This document shows positions 43,923 through 54,027 of a stretch of 64,000 nucleotides of DNA, one piece after another. A model generated the notes under the pieces. That model saw only the letters and a list, made by a program, of their open reading frames with translations. It had not been told where the DNA came from and made no database searches. This DNA is from Inquilinus ginsengisoli_A. Its GTDB lineage: Bacteria; Pseudomonadota; Alphaproteobacteria; DSM-16000; Inquilinaceae. Location of the stretch: positions 1 to 64,000 of the forward strand of contig NZ_JAVDPW010000013.1 in NCBI RefSeq assembly GCF_031453975.1, given 5' to 3'. The position numbers were made by a program, and so were the translations under genes. How positions within the stretch are numbered: the first letter of the stretch is position 1; every line of letters begins with the position of its first letter.

Positions 43923-44360
43923 TCACAGTTTGACGGTCAGATCCCGGCGGGACGGCGGCTGGCGAAGGGGTGAGGAATCGACCTTCCAGGCGTCGATCTC
44001 GTAGAGATCGCGCTGCTGGTCGAGGTTCAGGGCGAACGACACCATGACTCCATCCACGTCGACATAGGCAAGCTCGGCAACGCCGGCCGCCCCCAGCTTT
44101 CGCTTTGTCTCACCTTGCGGGGCGACGAACCGGATGGAGTCCATGCCGCCATCCAGCATGTCGCGGACGCGCAGCGCATCGAGCGCCTCCGGGCTCCTGA
44201 GCGCCGCATCCAACGAGGACGCCTCGATCAGTGCCGACAGGACCTGTCGCTCCCATTCATGCAGCGACCGAATCGGCTGCCAGGCAAGGCAGGCCTCGTA
44301 GTCCGTCGCGGCAAGGGGCGGCATCTTCTTCTCAGCTATCAGTATCTCATCAGGCACCAT
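43923..44360 (-). CDS. Hypothetical protein, DUF6984-like
   Basis: About 145 residues; start uncertain (ATG 44360, a GTG at 44375 or an inner ATG at 44324). The segment RSLHEWERQVLSALIEASSL followed by a beta-rich end (ELAYVDVDGVMVSFALNLDQ, DLYEIDAWKVDSSPLRQP) resembles DUF6984 proteins, in which a 'L-x-x-W/E-R-x-L-L' helix is followed by a predicted four-strand sheet. This family match is tentative. No signal peptide or membrane segment. Convergent with folE. Confidence 0.65.
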   Translation of the reverse strand: MVPDEILIAEKKMPPLAATDYEACLAWQPIRSLHEWERQVLSALIEASSLDAALRSPEALDALRVRDMLDGGMDSIRFVAPQGETKRKLGAAGVAELAYVDVDGVMVSFALNLDQQRDLYEIDAWKVDSSPLRQPPSRRDLTVKL

Positions 44361-44402
44361 GGGCGATGCTATCACGGTGCCGGAGCCGGTGATGCGGGCA
44401 TC

Positions 44403-44645
44403 TCAGTTCCGTGGCGCGTCGTGCAGCTCGATCCGGCCCGCTGCCTTGCTGCCGCAGCGGGTGCAGCGCAGGGTCTGCTCCAGCCGGAACAATCGGGCGT
44501 CGGGGCCGTAGCGCTTGACCAGCAGCGGGCGATTCAGCGCCCGGCTGCGGGCGCAGCGGCCGCATTTCGCGACGATGGCCGTGCCGGCCGAAAGGTCGCT
44601 CAGCCGCAGCGCGATATCCCAATTGTTCCTGATCTGTTCCCGCAT
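44403..44645 (-). CDS. Small protein with two CxxC motifs
   Basis: 80 residues from ATG 44645. CGRC (about 28-31) and CTRC (about 61-64) are spaced as in a zinc ribbon. The N-terminus NNWDIALRLSDLSAGTAIVA and the RFxLEQTLRCTRCGSK segment suggest a folded zinc-binding domain, perhaps nucleic-acid binding. No family is recognised with confidence. It lies between the DUF6984-like gene and the MmcQ/YjbR gene, all on the minus strand. Confidence 0.72.
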   Translation of the reverse strand: MREQIRNNWDIALRLSDLSAGTAIVAKCGRCARSRALNRPLLVKRYGPDARLFRLEQTLRCTRCGSKAAGRIELHDAPRN

Positions 44646-44707
44646 TTGAGCAAAATACGACTCGATGCGGCCGATGGGGAGTCCTTTTCAACGGAGCGGC
44701 GTGGCTC

Positions 44708-45058
44708 TCAGGCCCCCAGAATCTCCGCCCGGGCCGCCCGGGTCAGCTTGGCCAGCACCAGGCGGTGGGCCTCGCCCAGATAGGCGCGGAGATCGTCGGC
44801 CGGCAGGGCGTCGAGGGCGGCCGCAACCCATTTCGCCCGGGCGAGATAGGGCGCCGGGCGGATGCCCGGCTGTTCGACCAGCAGGATGTAGGAGAATTCG
44901 GAGGCCTTGAACCAGGCTTCCGGCGCGCCGCGCGACAGGCCGGCCAGGATGGTGAAGATCTTGCCGCCGACCTTGAACACATGCGCCCCGCCCCATTGCA
45001 CGCTCAGGCGCGCGCCGGGCAGGGACAGGCAGAATTCCTCGAGCGCGTCGGGCGTCAT
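44708..45058 (-). CDS. MmcQ/YjbR family protein
   Basis: 116 residues with a double-wing (CyaY-like) fold. Family pattern: EEFCLSLPGARLSVQWGGAH, VFKVGGKIFTILAGL, and WFKASEFSYILLVEQPGIRP, ending YLGEAHRLVLAKLTRAARAE. The family is widespread; DNA binding has been suggested, but the function is not known. The start at ATG 45058 lies 15 bp from palindromic element copy D, which may therefore be in its 5' leader. Confidence 0.92.
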   Translation of the reverse strand: MTPDALEEFCLSLPGARLSVQWGGAHVFKVGGKIFTILAGLSRGAPEAWFKASEFSYILLVEQPGIRPAPYLARAKWVAAALDALPADDLRAYLGEAHRLVLAKLTRAARAEILGA

Positions 45059-45073
45059 CGACGCATATGCCCA

Positions 45074-45215
45074 AAGCCCGTTCGAGAATGCGCTGATGTG
45101 AGTCGGCTGGCGGTGGTTTCGAGAACCGGCGCGCAGCGGACGTTTGGTCCGTGAGCACCGGAAGCGCAGAAACCGCCGTCAGACGGCCACAGCAGTAGCA
45201 TTGTCGGATGGGCTT
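45074..45215 (+). repeat. 142-bp palindromic element PE, copy D
   Basis: Element-forward strand is plus. Foot AAGCCCGTTCGAGAATGCGC pairs with the end GCATTGTCGGATGGGCTT; two of the foot differences are G-U wobbles on the plus strand. The core GTGAGTCGGCTGGCGGTGG is shared. Its end touches the stop codon (45216-45218) of the minus-strand zinc-finger gene. Confidence 0.88.
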
Positions 45216-45404
45216 TCAATGGCCGTGGCGGTTGGCCTTCTTGACGAAGCGGCGGCCGCAATAGTTGCACACCACCTCGTGCCCATGCGCGATCGGGTAG
45301 TAGACCATGGGGTGGCCCAGCGGCGCGCCGCCGCCGTCGCACCCGACGGTCTCGACATCGCGGTCGACTTCGATGACCTCTGGCGACTGAAGGACGGGCT
45401 GCAT
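45216..45404 (-). CDS. Zinc-finger protein, NDUFS6-like CHCC type
   Basis: 62 residues from ATG 45404, with AGGAAG upstream. The zf-CHCC pattern is complete: VGCDGGGAPLGHPMVYYPIA gives the first Cys and His, and HEVVCNYCGRRFV the Cys pair. Bacterial members resemble the complex I accessory subunit NDUFS6 and are common in Alphaproteobacteria. Its promoter lies in the gap shared with the divergent ABC ATPase gene. Confidence 0.93.
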   Translation of the reverse strand: MQPVLQSPEVIEVDRDVETVGCDGGGAPLGHPMVYYPIAHGHEVVCNYCGRRFVKKANRHGH

Positions 45405-45475
45405 GGCTGGGGCTTCCTGGCGAACAGTGGGCGGCAACACGGACGGCCGGGCATCATTGCCCGGATCACGGCCGG

Positions 45476-46522
<1,047 letters not shown>

Positions 46523-46564
46523 GCGCCGCCGGCGTCCCTCGTACTCCCGGTCTCATCCCCGACC

Positions 46565-46654
46565 TGTCATGCCACGGCTTGACCGTGGCATCCAGGGGCG
46601 GCCAGAGCAGTTCTTGGTGGCCCCTGGATTGCCCGGTCAAGCCGGGCAATGACA
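46565..46654. repeat. 90-bp palindromic repeat R4, copy 1
   Basis: Starts TGTCATGCCACGGCTTGACC and ends GTCAAGCCGGGCAATGACA; the arms pair imperfectly around GGCCAGAGC. It is almost identical to 56159-56248. It sits between the ABC ATPase gene and the convergent CydDC-like gene. Confidence 0.85.
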
Positions 46655-46785
46655 GAAAAGGGACCACTCCCTAAACCCCGGCGTAAGCCTGACGTAGAAC
46701 TCCGCGGCCTCCTCCGCCTGCCCCTCGAACCACAGGAATGGGGTGATCCGCTGCATGGGGCGGCTCCCGTCCCTGAGGTGACGGA

Positions 46786-49700
46786 TCACTGCGCCGCATG
46801 CGCCGAGGCGAGCTGGCGCGACACCAGCTGGGCGTACAGCCCGCCGCGGGCGACCAGCGCCGCATGGGTGCCGGTCTCGGCCAGCCGGCCCTCGTCCAGC
46901 ACCACGATCAGGTCGGCGTCGCGGATGGTCGACAGCCGATGGGCGATGACGATGGTGGTGCGGTCGGCCTGCAGCCGGTCCAGCGCCCGGCGCACCGCCT
47001 GCTCGTTCACCGTGTCGAGATGCGACGTCGCCTCGTCCAGGATCAGCACCGACGCGTTCTTCAGGAAGGCGCGGGCGATGGCGACGCGCTGGCGCTGGCC
47101 GCCGGACAGGGAGGTGCCGCGCTCGCCGACCGGCGAATCGAGGCCTTCCGGCAGGGTCGCCACCAGCTCGGCCAGCGAGGCGTGCTCGACCGCTTCCAGC
47201 AGCTCCGCCTCGGTCGCCTCCGGCCGGGCAATCATGATGTTGGCGCGCAAGCTGTCGTTGAACAGGTAGGTGTCCTGCGCCACCAGGGCGATGCGGCGGC
47301 GCAAATCGTCGAGGTCGTAGTCGCGCAGATCGGCGCCGTTCAGGGTGATCCGGCCCTCATCCGCGTCCCAGAACCGCATCAGCAGCTGGGCCGTGGTGGT
47401 CTTGCCGGCGCCGGAGGTGCCGACCAGCGCCACGGTCTTGCCGGCGGGGATCGCCACCGTCACCCCGGACAGGGCGCGACGGCCCTGGCCCGGATAGGTG
47501 AAGCCGACGCCCTCCAGGGTCAGCGCCGCCGCGCCGGGGTGGTCGGGCACGCCCCGCCCGTTCTCGACCGGCACCGGCTCGGCCTTCAGCCCGTAGATGC
47601 GGCGGGTGGCGCCCAGCGTGTCGGCCAGCTGGCGGCCGATCTGGGCGATTTCCGACACCGGCAGGAAGGCGGCCATCGCCAGGATGGTCAGCAGCGGCAG
47701 CAGGCCCGGGTCGAGGACGCCGCGGGCCGACAGGGCGGCGCCCGTCACCACCACCGCCAGGCCGCCGAGGCCGGTCAGGATCTCCAAGAGGCTCTGCTGC
47801 CGCGTCAGCTCGCCGAAGAAGGGCAGGCGCAGCCGGATGAAGCGGTCGGACAGGGCGTCCAGCCGGTCGCCGCGCGCCGTCTCCTGCTGGAAGGCGACGA
47901 TCTCGCCCAAGCCCTGCACCGAATCGACCGCGAAGGCGCCGAGCTCGCCGGCCGCCTCGCGCGCCTCGGACCCCAGCCGGTCGACCCGGCCGCGGCCCAG
48001 CATCGGGCTCACCGCCACCGCCAGCAGGAAGGGCAGCAGCGCCAGCGCGATCCAGGGGCTGGCCCAGGCCAGCACCACCAGCACCGCGGCCGGCACCAAA
48101 GCGGCGACGAAGGCCGGCGCCACGGTGTGGGCGAAGAAGTACTCCACCAGCTCGATATCATGGGTGACCAGGGCCATCAGGTCGCCGGTGCGGCGGCGCA
48201 CCAGATAGGCCGGGGCCAGGGCGTCGAGCTTGCGGAACACGTCCATCCGCATCTCGGCCAGCAGGCGGAACGCCATGTCGTGGGCGATCCAGGATTCCAG
48301 CCAGTGCAGCACGCCGGACAGCGGCGCCACCACGGCCAGGGCCCACAGCAGCCCGCCATAGGGCTCGCCGTTCTTCAGCGCGAGCAGGACCAGGGCGCTG
48401 AGCACGCCGACGCCGATGAAGGCCACCACGCGCAGCACGCCGAAGCCGAAGGTCAGGGCCAGCTTGCCCTTCCACGGCATGGCCAGCGTCATCAGCTCGG
48501 CCACCAGCCGGCCCCAGCCCAGCCCTTCGGCCTTGAGGATGCCCTCGGTCAGCGGCTTGGCCACGGCATCGTCCCCCATGGCGTCACTTGGGCCGGTGGC
48601 TTCCACGGCGCGGACGGCTACGGGCAAGTCGATGATGGTGCCGGCCGCCGATTCGCGCGCCTGCTCCGCCATCAGCCCGGCATAGACGCCGCCCTGCTGC
48701 ATCAGCGCGGCATGCGGGCCGCTTTCCACCACCCGGCCGCCATCCAGCACCAGGATGCGGTCGCAGCCGATCACGCTGGACAGGCGGTGCGCCAGCACCA
48801 GGGTGGTGCGGCCCTGCATCAGCCGGTCCAGCGCCTCCTGGATCACCGCCTCGTTCTCGGCGTCGACCGCGGACAGCGCCTCGTCCAGCACCAGGATCGG
48901 GGTGTCGCGCAGCAGGGCGCGGGCGATGGCGACGCGCTGGCGCTGGCCGCCGGACAGCTTCACCCCCTTCTCGCCCACCACGCTGCGGTAGCCCTGCGGC
49001 AGCGACTGGATGAAGCCGTGGATGTTGGCGGCGCGGGCGGCGGCCTCGACCTCGGCCTCGGTCGCCTCCAGCCGGCCCATGCGGATGTTGTCCTCGACCG
49101 TGCCGTGGAACAGGAAGGTGTCCTGGTTCACTACCGAGATCATCGACCGGATCTGGTCGAAGGACAGGCCGCGCAGATCGTGCCCGCCGAGCCGGATCGT
49201 CCCCGCCTCAGGGTCGTAGAAGCGCAGCAGCAGGCGGACGATCGACGACTTGCCGCCGCCCGACGGGCCGACCAGACCGATGCGCTCGCCCGCCTTGGCC
49301 TCGAAGCTCAGCGCCTCATGGATGGTGCGGCGGGTGCCGGGATAGCGGAAGCGCACGCCGTCGAAGGCGATGGTGGGGGCCAGCGGCCGGGCCAGCGAAG
49401 CGGCCGGCGCATCCGCCACCTCCGGCTGGTCGTCCAGCACCTGATAGATGCCCTGGGCGGCGGACAGGCCGACCATGCCCTGGTGCAGCACCGACCGCAG
49501 CTCGCGCATCGGCCGGAAGATCTCGACCCCCAGCATCAGGATCACCAGCAGCGCCGGCAGGGCCATGGTGCCGCTGTCCACCCGCCAGGCGCCCAGCGCC
49601 AGGGCCGCGGCGGCGCCGCAGGCGACGGCGCTGTCGGTGATGCCGCGGGCCAGCACATTGGTCGCCAGCACCCGCATGGTGCTGCGGAACACCGACTGCG

Positions 49701-50373
49701 CCTCGCGCTCCAGCACATCGGCGCGGGCCTTGCTCTGGCCGAAGGCCTTCAGCGTGGCCAGGCCCTGGACCGAATCGAGGAACTCGGCGGCGAAGGTGGA
49801 GTAGACCTTGCGCAGCCCCTGGGCGCTGCCGGTCTCGTGCCGGTGCCACAGCGCCGGGGCGAACAGGGCGACCAGGGCGAAGGCCAGCATCACCGCCGCC
49901 ACCGGCAGGTCGACGAAGGCGATCGCGGCGAAGATCAGGATCGGGGTCAGCAGCGCGATCAGGAACTGCGGCAGGAACTGGCCGAAATAGGTCTCCAGCT
50001 GCTCCACCCCGTCGATCAGCGACAGGGTCAGCGCGCCGGAGCGGCGGCGGCCGACCGTGCCGGGCCCGAGCGTCGCGATGCGGTCGTAGATCGTCCGCCG
50101 CAGCTTGGCCTGGACCCGCGACGCCGTCTCATGCGCCACCATCACCCTGAAATATTCGAACACGCCGCGCAGCAGCATGACGCCGGCGATCAGCGCGATC
50201 GACGGCACCAGCTCGGCCAGCGGCCGGCCGGCGAAGACCTGGCCGATCAGCCAGCCCAGCAGCGCCAGCCGGGCGACGCCGAGCCCGACCGAGACCAGCC
50301 CGATCGCGACCGACCAGAGGATGCGCAGGCGCACCCCTTGGGTAAAATTCCACAGGCGCGGTTCGAAATGCAT
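46786..50373 (-). CDS. Single-chain CydDC-like ABC exporter (two TMD-NBD halves fused)
   Basis: 1195 residues containing two complete half-transporters. The first half has six membrane segments, Walker A GPSGGGKSS, signature LSGGQRQRVAIARALL, Walker B ILVLDEALSAVD and H-loop LAHRLSS. The second half repeats the plan with GTSGAGKTT, LSGGQRQRVAIARAFL, VLILDEATSHLD and IAHRLST. Half 1 resembles CydD and half 2 CydC, which export thiols such as glutathione and cysteine and are needed for cytochrome bd assembly. Usually they are two proteins. No cydAB genes are near, so the substrate is uncertain. Divergent from a LysR gene that may control it. Confidence 0.9.
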   Translation of the reverse strand: MHFEPRLWNFTQGVRLRILWSVAIGLVSVGLGVARLALLGWLIGQVFAGRPLAELVPSIALIAGVMLLRGVFEYFRVMVAHETASRVQAKLRRTIYDRIATLGPGTVGRRRSGALTLSLIDGVEQLETYFGQFLPQFLIALLTPILIFAAIAFVDLPVAAVMLAFALVALFAPALWHRHETGSAQGLRKVYSTFAAEFLDSVQGLATLKAFGQSKARADVLEREAQSVFRSTMRVLATNVLARGITDSAVACGAAAALALGAWRVDSGTMALPALLVILMLGVEIFRPMRELRSVLHQGMVGLSAAQGIYQVLDDQPEVADAPAASLARPLAPTIAFDGVRFRYPGTRRTIHEALSFEAKAGERIGLVGPSGGGKSSIVRLLLRFYDPEAGTIRLGGHDLRGLSFDQIRSMISVVNQDTFLFHGTVEDNIRMGRLEATEAEVEAAARAANIHGFIQSLPQGYRSVVGEKGVKLSGGQRQRVAIARALLRDTPILVLDEALSAVDAENEAVIQEALDRLMQGRTTLVLAHRLSSVIGCDRILVLDGGRVVESGPHAALMQQGGVYAGLMAEQARESAAGTIIDLPVAVRAVEATGPSDAMGDDAVAKPLTEGILKAEGLGWGRLVAELMTLAMPWKGKLALTFGFGVLRVVAFIGVGVLSALVLLALKNGEPYGGLLWALAVVAPLSGVLHWLESWIAHDMAFRLLAEMRMDVFRKLDALAPAYLVRRRTGDLMALVTHDIELVEYFFAHTVAPAFVAALVPAAVLVVLAWASPWIALALLPFLLAVAVSPMLGRGRVDRLGSEAREAAGELGAFAVDSVQGLGEIVAFQQETARGDRLDALSDRFIRLRLPFFGELTRQQSLLEILTGLGGLAVVVTGAALSARGVLDPGLLPLLTILAMAAFLPVSEIAQIGRQLADTLGATRRIYGLKAEPVPVENGRGVPDHPGAAALTLEGVGFTYPGQGRRALSGVTVAIPAGKTVALVGTSGAGKTTTAQLLMRFWDADEGRITLNGADLRDYDLDDLRRRIALVAQDTYLFNDSLRANIMIARPEATEAELLEAVEHASLAELVATLPEGLDSPVGERGTSLSGGQRQRVAIARAFLKNASVLILDEATSHLDTVNEQAVRRALDRLQADRTTIVIAHRLSTIRDADLIVVLDEGRLAETGTHAALVARGGLYAQLVSRQLASAHAAQ

Positions 50374-50542
50374 CGCGCGGGCTCCATTGTACCGGTGAAG
50401 ACGTTGGTCGGCCGCCGGTCGATGGATGGGTCGGGCCGCTCTTCACTGCACGATAATCTGAACGCTGACGTACGCCATTCGACAAATTCAAGAATGCCTT
50501 GTACGTTTTCGTTCAGAGCAGCTTTGCGGAGAAGGCCGGGCC

Positions 50543-51451
50543 ATGGCCGCCGATTGGGACGATTTGCGGGTGTTCCTCACCCTTGCACGCGAAGGCAACC
50601 TGACCGCGGCGGCGCGGCGGCTGGAGGTCAGCCACCCCACCGTGGCGCGGCGGGTCAAGGCGCTGGAGGACGCCATCGGCGCCCGGCTGTTCGACCGGCT
50701 GCCCGACCGCTTCGTGCTGACCGCGGCCGGCGAGGAGCTGCTGGCCGACACCGAGGCGATGGAGCGTGCGGCCGAATCGATCCAGCGCCGCAGCGCCGGC
50801 CTGGGCGACACCGCCCATGGCACGGTGCGGCTGTCGGCCGGCGAGGGTACGGCCGGCTTCCTGGCGACGCATCTGCCGCGGCTGCGGCGCGGCCTGCAAT
50901 GCATCGAGATCGAGCTGGTGGCCAGCCACATGCTGGCCAACCTGTCGCGCCGCGAAGCCGACCTGATGGTGCGCGAGCAGGTGCCCGACATCGCCAGCAT
51001 CGTGGCCCGGCGACTGGGCCGGGTGGAATATGCGATCTACGCCGCCCGCGGCCGCGCGGGGCCGGATACCGGGCCGGAAGCGCTGCGCCGCCTGACCTGG
51101 GTCGGCTTCGACGAGGAGCACAGCTACATGCCGGGGCAGGCCTGGGTGGCCGAGCTGCTGGGGGGCGCCCGCCCGGCAGTCCGGGTCAACAACTGGCTGG
51201 TGCTGCAGGAGGTGGTGCGCAGCGGCGAGGCGGTGGCGCTGCTGCCCTGCCATCGAGGCGACCCCGACCCCGGCCTGCAGCGGCTGGGCCCGGTGATCGC
51301 GGAGGTCGGGGTCGACCAGTGGCTGCTGGTGCATCGCGACCTGCGCGCGCTGTCGCGGGTGCGCCGGGTGATGGATTCGCTGGTGGCCCTGTTCCGGGAG
51401 CAGCGCGACCTGCTGGAAGGCCGGCTACCCGAAGACGCCGTGACGCCTTGA
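50543..51451 (+). CDS. LysR-family transcriptional regulator
   Basis: 302 residues. The N-terminal winged helix-turn-helix is DWDDLRVFLTLAREGNLTAA, then ARRLEVSHPTVARRVKALED and RLFDRLPDRFVLTAAGEELL. The C-terminal effector domain (about 90-290) is that of a type often annotated as LysR_substrate. It is divergent from the CydDC-like exporter across a 169-bp gap, the arrangement in which LysR proteins usually control the neighbour. Confidence 0.94.
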   Translation: MAADWDDLRVFLTLAREGNLTAAARRLEVSHPTVARRVKALEDAIGARLFDRLPDRFVLTAAGEELLADTEAMERAAESIQRRSAGLGDTAHGTVRLSAGEGTAGFLATHLPRLRRGLQCIEIELVASHMLANLSRREADLMVREQVPDIASIVARRLGRVEYAIYAARGRAGPDTGPEALRRLTWVGFDEEHSYMPGQAWVAELLGGARPAVRVNNWLVLQEVVRSGEAVALLPCHRGDPDPGLQRLGPVIAEVGVDQWLLVHRDLRALSRVRRVMDSLVALFREQRDLLEGRLPEDAVTP

Positions 51452-51494
51452 TCGTGCCGCCGTGATGGCGGATGACAATGGCAATGAGCGACAG

Positions 51495-52565
51495 ATGCCC
51501 GTGATGAGAACCGTGCCCCGCGCCGCCATGCCCGAGTCCCGATTTCCTCTTCTGTGTCGCCTGTTTCCCGTCCTCGCCCTGCTCCTGCTCGCCGCCTGCG
51601 GGGGGATGACCCAGCCGATGGGCGGGCAGACCGCGGCGCCGCAGCTGGCGGCGGAGGCGATCGTCGCCGCCGACGGCTACCGCCTGCCGCTGCGGCATTG
51701 GGGGCCGGTGGACAAGCCCCGCGCGGTGATCCTGGCGCTGCACGGCTTCAACGAATACGGCAACGCCTTCGACGACCCGGCCCGGTTCTGGGGCCAGCTG
51801 GGCATCGCCACCTACGCCTATGACCAGCGCGGCTTCGGCGCCACCGCCCGGCGCGGCATCTGGCCGGGAACGAACACCCTGACGGCCGACGCCGCCGCGA
51901 CGCTGCGGCTGCTGGAGGCTCGCCATCCCGGCGTGCCCCTCTACCTGCTGGGCGAAAGCATGGGCGGCGCCGTGGCGATCCTGACCGCGACCGCGCCCGG
52001 CCATCCGCCGATCGCCGGGCTGATCCTGTCGTCGCCGGCGACCTGGGGCCGGCAGACCATGGCCGCCCTGCCGCGGGCCACGCTGTGGCTGAGCCGCCTG
52101 CTGATCCCGGGCATGACCTTCACCGGCCGCGACCTGGGCATCCAGGCCAGCGACAACATCCCGATGCTGGTCGCGCTGGGCCGCGACCCGCTGTACATCC
52201 GCGCCACCCGGGTCGACACCATCGACGGGGTGGTCGACCTGATGGGCCGGGCCTCGGACGCGGTGGCGGAGATCGCCGAGCCGACCCTGGTGCTGATGGC
52301 GGAGCATGAGCAGGTGCTGGCGCCGGAATCGGTGGAGAGGCTGCTGCAGCGGCTGCCGCGACGGCCGGATGTCGTGGTCGCCTCCTACAGCCGCGGCTGG
52401 CACTGGCTGCTGCGCGACCTCGGCCGGCGGGCCCCGCAGCGCGACATCGCCGACTGGGTGCTGCACCCCGGGCCGGCCCTGCCCTCAGGGGCGGACCAGC
52501 GCGGTGCCGCCCGCCGGGACCTGGTTACGCCACCGGCTCCGGCACGGGCAGCTGCAGGGGGCTGA
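51495..52565 (+). CDS. Alpha/beta hydrolase lipoprotein (monoacylglycerol-lipase-like)
   Basis: About 356 residues. The lipoprotein signal FPVLALLLLAAC is near the start; candidate ATGs at 51462, 51495, 51504 and 51528 all keep it, and none has a good ribosome site. The hydrolase domain has LALHGFNEYG (oxyanion region), the nucleophile elbow GESMGG, an Asp in a LVLMAEHEQVLAPES segment and a late His in RGWHWLLRDL. The likely substrate is a lipid ester or lysophospholipid at the membrane. Its last 41 bp overlap the convergent cyclase gene. Confidence 0.88.
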   Translation: MPVMRTVPRAAMPESRFPLLCRLFPVLALLLLAACGGMTQPMGGQTAAPQLAAEAIVAADGYRLPLRHWGPVDKPRAVILALHGFNEYGNAFDDPARFWGQLGIATYAYDQRGFGATARRGIWPGTNTLTADAAATLRLLEARHPGVPLYLLGESMGGAVAILTATAPGHPPIAGLILSSPATWGRQTMAALPRATLWLSRLLIPGMTFTGRDLGIQASDNIPMLVALGRDPLYIRATRVDTIDGVVDLMGRASDAVAEIAEPTLVLMAEHEQVLAPESVERLLQRLPRRPDVVVASYSRGWHWLLRDLGRRAPQRDIADWVLHPGPALPSGADQRGAARRDLVTPPAPARAAAGG

Positions 52566-53751
52566 ACACCTCCTGCTCCTCCGACACGCCGCGCAGGCTG
52601 AACCGGCCCATCGGCTCGGCCTCGACCTCCGCGATGGCGCGGAAGGCCTCGGTCATCAGCGGGCGGCGGCCGGTGATCCGGCACAGCGCCTCGACCCGGC
52701 TGGCCAGATTCACCGCCGGGCCGATCACCGTGAAGTCCAGCCGGTCGGCGGCGCCGATGTTGCCGTACATCACCTCGCCGATATGCAGCGACAGGCCGTA
52801 GTCGAGCGCCGGCAGCCCGTCGGCGGCGCGGCGCTCGTTCAGCGCGGCCATGCCGTGTTCCGCCATCGCCGAGGCCGCCAGGGCCTTCAGCGTGGCCGCC
52901 CGCGCGCCCTCGTCATCGACCGGGAAGATCGCCAGCATGGCGTCGCCGATGAACTTCAGGATCTCGCCGCCAGATTCCTGCACCGCGGCGGCCATGGTCT
53001 CGAAATAGCTGTCGAGCGAGGCGACGATCTGCTCGCGCCCGACCTTCTCGCTCATCGCGGTGAAGTCGCGCAGGTCGCAGTACCAGATCGCGGCGTTCAG
53101 CGATTCGGACATGCCGCGGCGGATCTGGCCGCTCAGGATCCGCGCCCCGGCATCGTGGCCGACATAGGTGTCGAGCAGGTTGACCGCGGTGGCGCGCAGC
53201 GAGTGGATCTCGATCAGCCGGGTCAGGATCGGCATCAGCCGGTCGATCTGGGCCAGCGCCTCCTCGGGGAAGCCGCCCTCCTCCCGGGTGGCGAAGGAGA
53301 TGGCGGAGCGCCGGCCGCTGCTGAAGCTGAGGCCGAACAGGGCGTAGTCGGTCAGCCCTTCGTCGCGGAACTCGACCAGGACGGGGTAGTCGAGCTGGGC
53401 CTTGGGGCCGACCAGGCGGCGGCGCAGCGCGTCCGCGCCGTTGTCGATCACCTCGCGGATCGGGCTGTCCTGGTATTCCGGCGCATCCCGGTTCTCCCAC
53501 AGGCCGCGGCGGCGCTCGATCGCGCCGGAGCCGCGCCAGATGTAGGCGGTGCCGAAATAGAGCGGATGCAGCGCCGGGATGATGGCGAGGCCGCGCGCCA
53601 CCGGCACGCCCTGCGACTGCAGTCTTTCACAGAATTCCTGCAGCAGCAGGCCGGTGTCGCGGATGGCCGGCGCCTCATAGAGCAGCCAGTCCAGCGTGGG
53701 GGAGCCGGTACAGCTCGTCATCGTCTGGTCTTTCTCGATCACGATGCCCAT
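52525..53751 (-). CDS. Class III adenylate/guanylate cyclase
   Basis: 408 residues from ATG 53751. The N-terminal part (1-215) has no recognised domain and may be a sensor; it contains GLAIIPALHPLYFGTAYIWR, a pattern found in other alphaproteobacterial cyclases. The catalytic domain (about 220-400) shows both metal aspartates (WYCDLRDFTAMSEKVGREQI and LKFIGDAMLAIFP) and DFTVIGPAVNLASRVEAL with the transition-state Asn/Arg. It makes cAMP most likely. A cyclic-nucleotide-binding protein is encoded 8 kb further on. Confidence 0.93.
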   Translation of the reverse strand: MGIVIEKDQTMTSCTGSPTLDWLLYEAPAIRDTGLLLQEFCERLQSQGVPVARGLAIIPALHPLYFGTAYIWRGSGAIERRRGLWENRDAPEYQDSPIREVIDNGADALRRRLVGPKAQLDYPVLVEFRDEGLTDYALFGLSFSSGRRSAISFATREEGGFPEEALAQIDRLMPILTRLIEIHSLRATAVNLLDTYVGHDAGARILSGQIRRGMSESLNAAIWYCDLRDFTAMSEKVGREQIVASLDSYFETMAAAVQESGGEILKFIGDAMLAIFPVDDEGARAATLKALAASAMAEHGMAALNERRAADGLPALDYGLSLHIGEVMYGNIGAADRLDFTVIGPAVNLASRVEALCRITGRRPLMTEAFRAIAEVEAEPMGRFSLRGVSEEQEVFSPLQLPVPEPVA

Positions 53752-54027
53752 TTTCCCGCCCCTCGCAGCACAACCCTCTTCATCTAGGCGCGCCACACCC
53801 GGATTTCGAGTCAGGCGCCCCTGCACTGCGCAAAATGGGCAGCAGACCCCGGCAACATGTCTGCGCAGCATGCCCGACATCGGCCGCGGTGGCGAGATGG
53901 CGCCGATGCCGCAGGGGGCGCGCCCTATGGTGCGAATCGGAGTTCATGAAGCCGTGGGGCGCGCAGGGGCGGTCAGCGCCGCCCGGCCGGCATCGCTGCG
54001 GCTGTCAGCCCCGCCTCGAACGGGCTC

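Noticed and set aside
46798..51465. Very long open frame on the plus strand opposite the CydDC-like gene (about 1550 codons)
   Set aside because: It is low-complexity Gln/Arg/His-rich translation opposite a gene with full ABC motifs; high GC content makes such antisense frames common.
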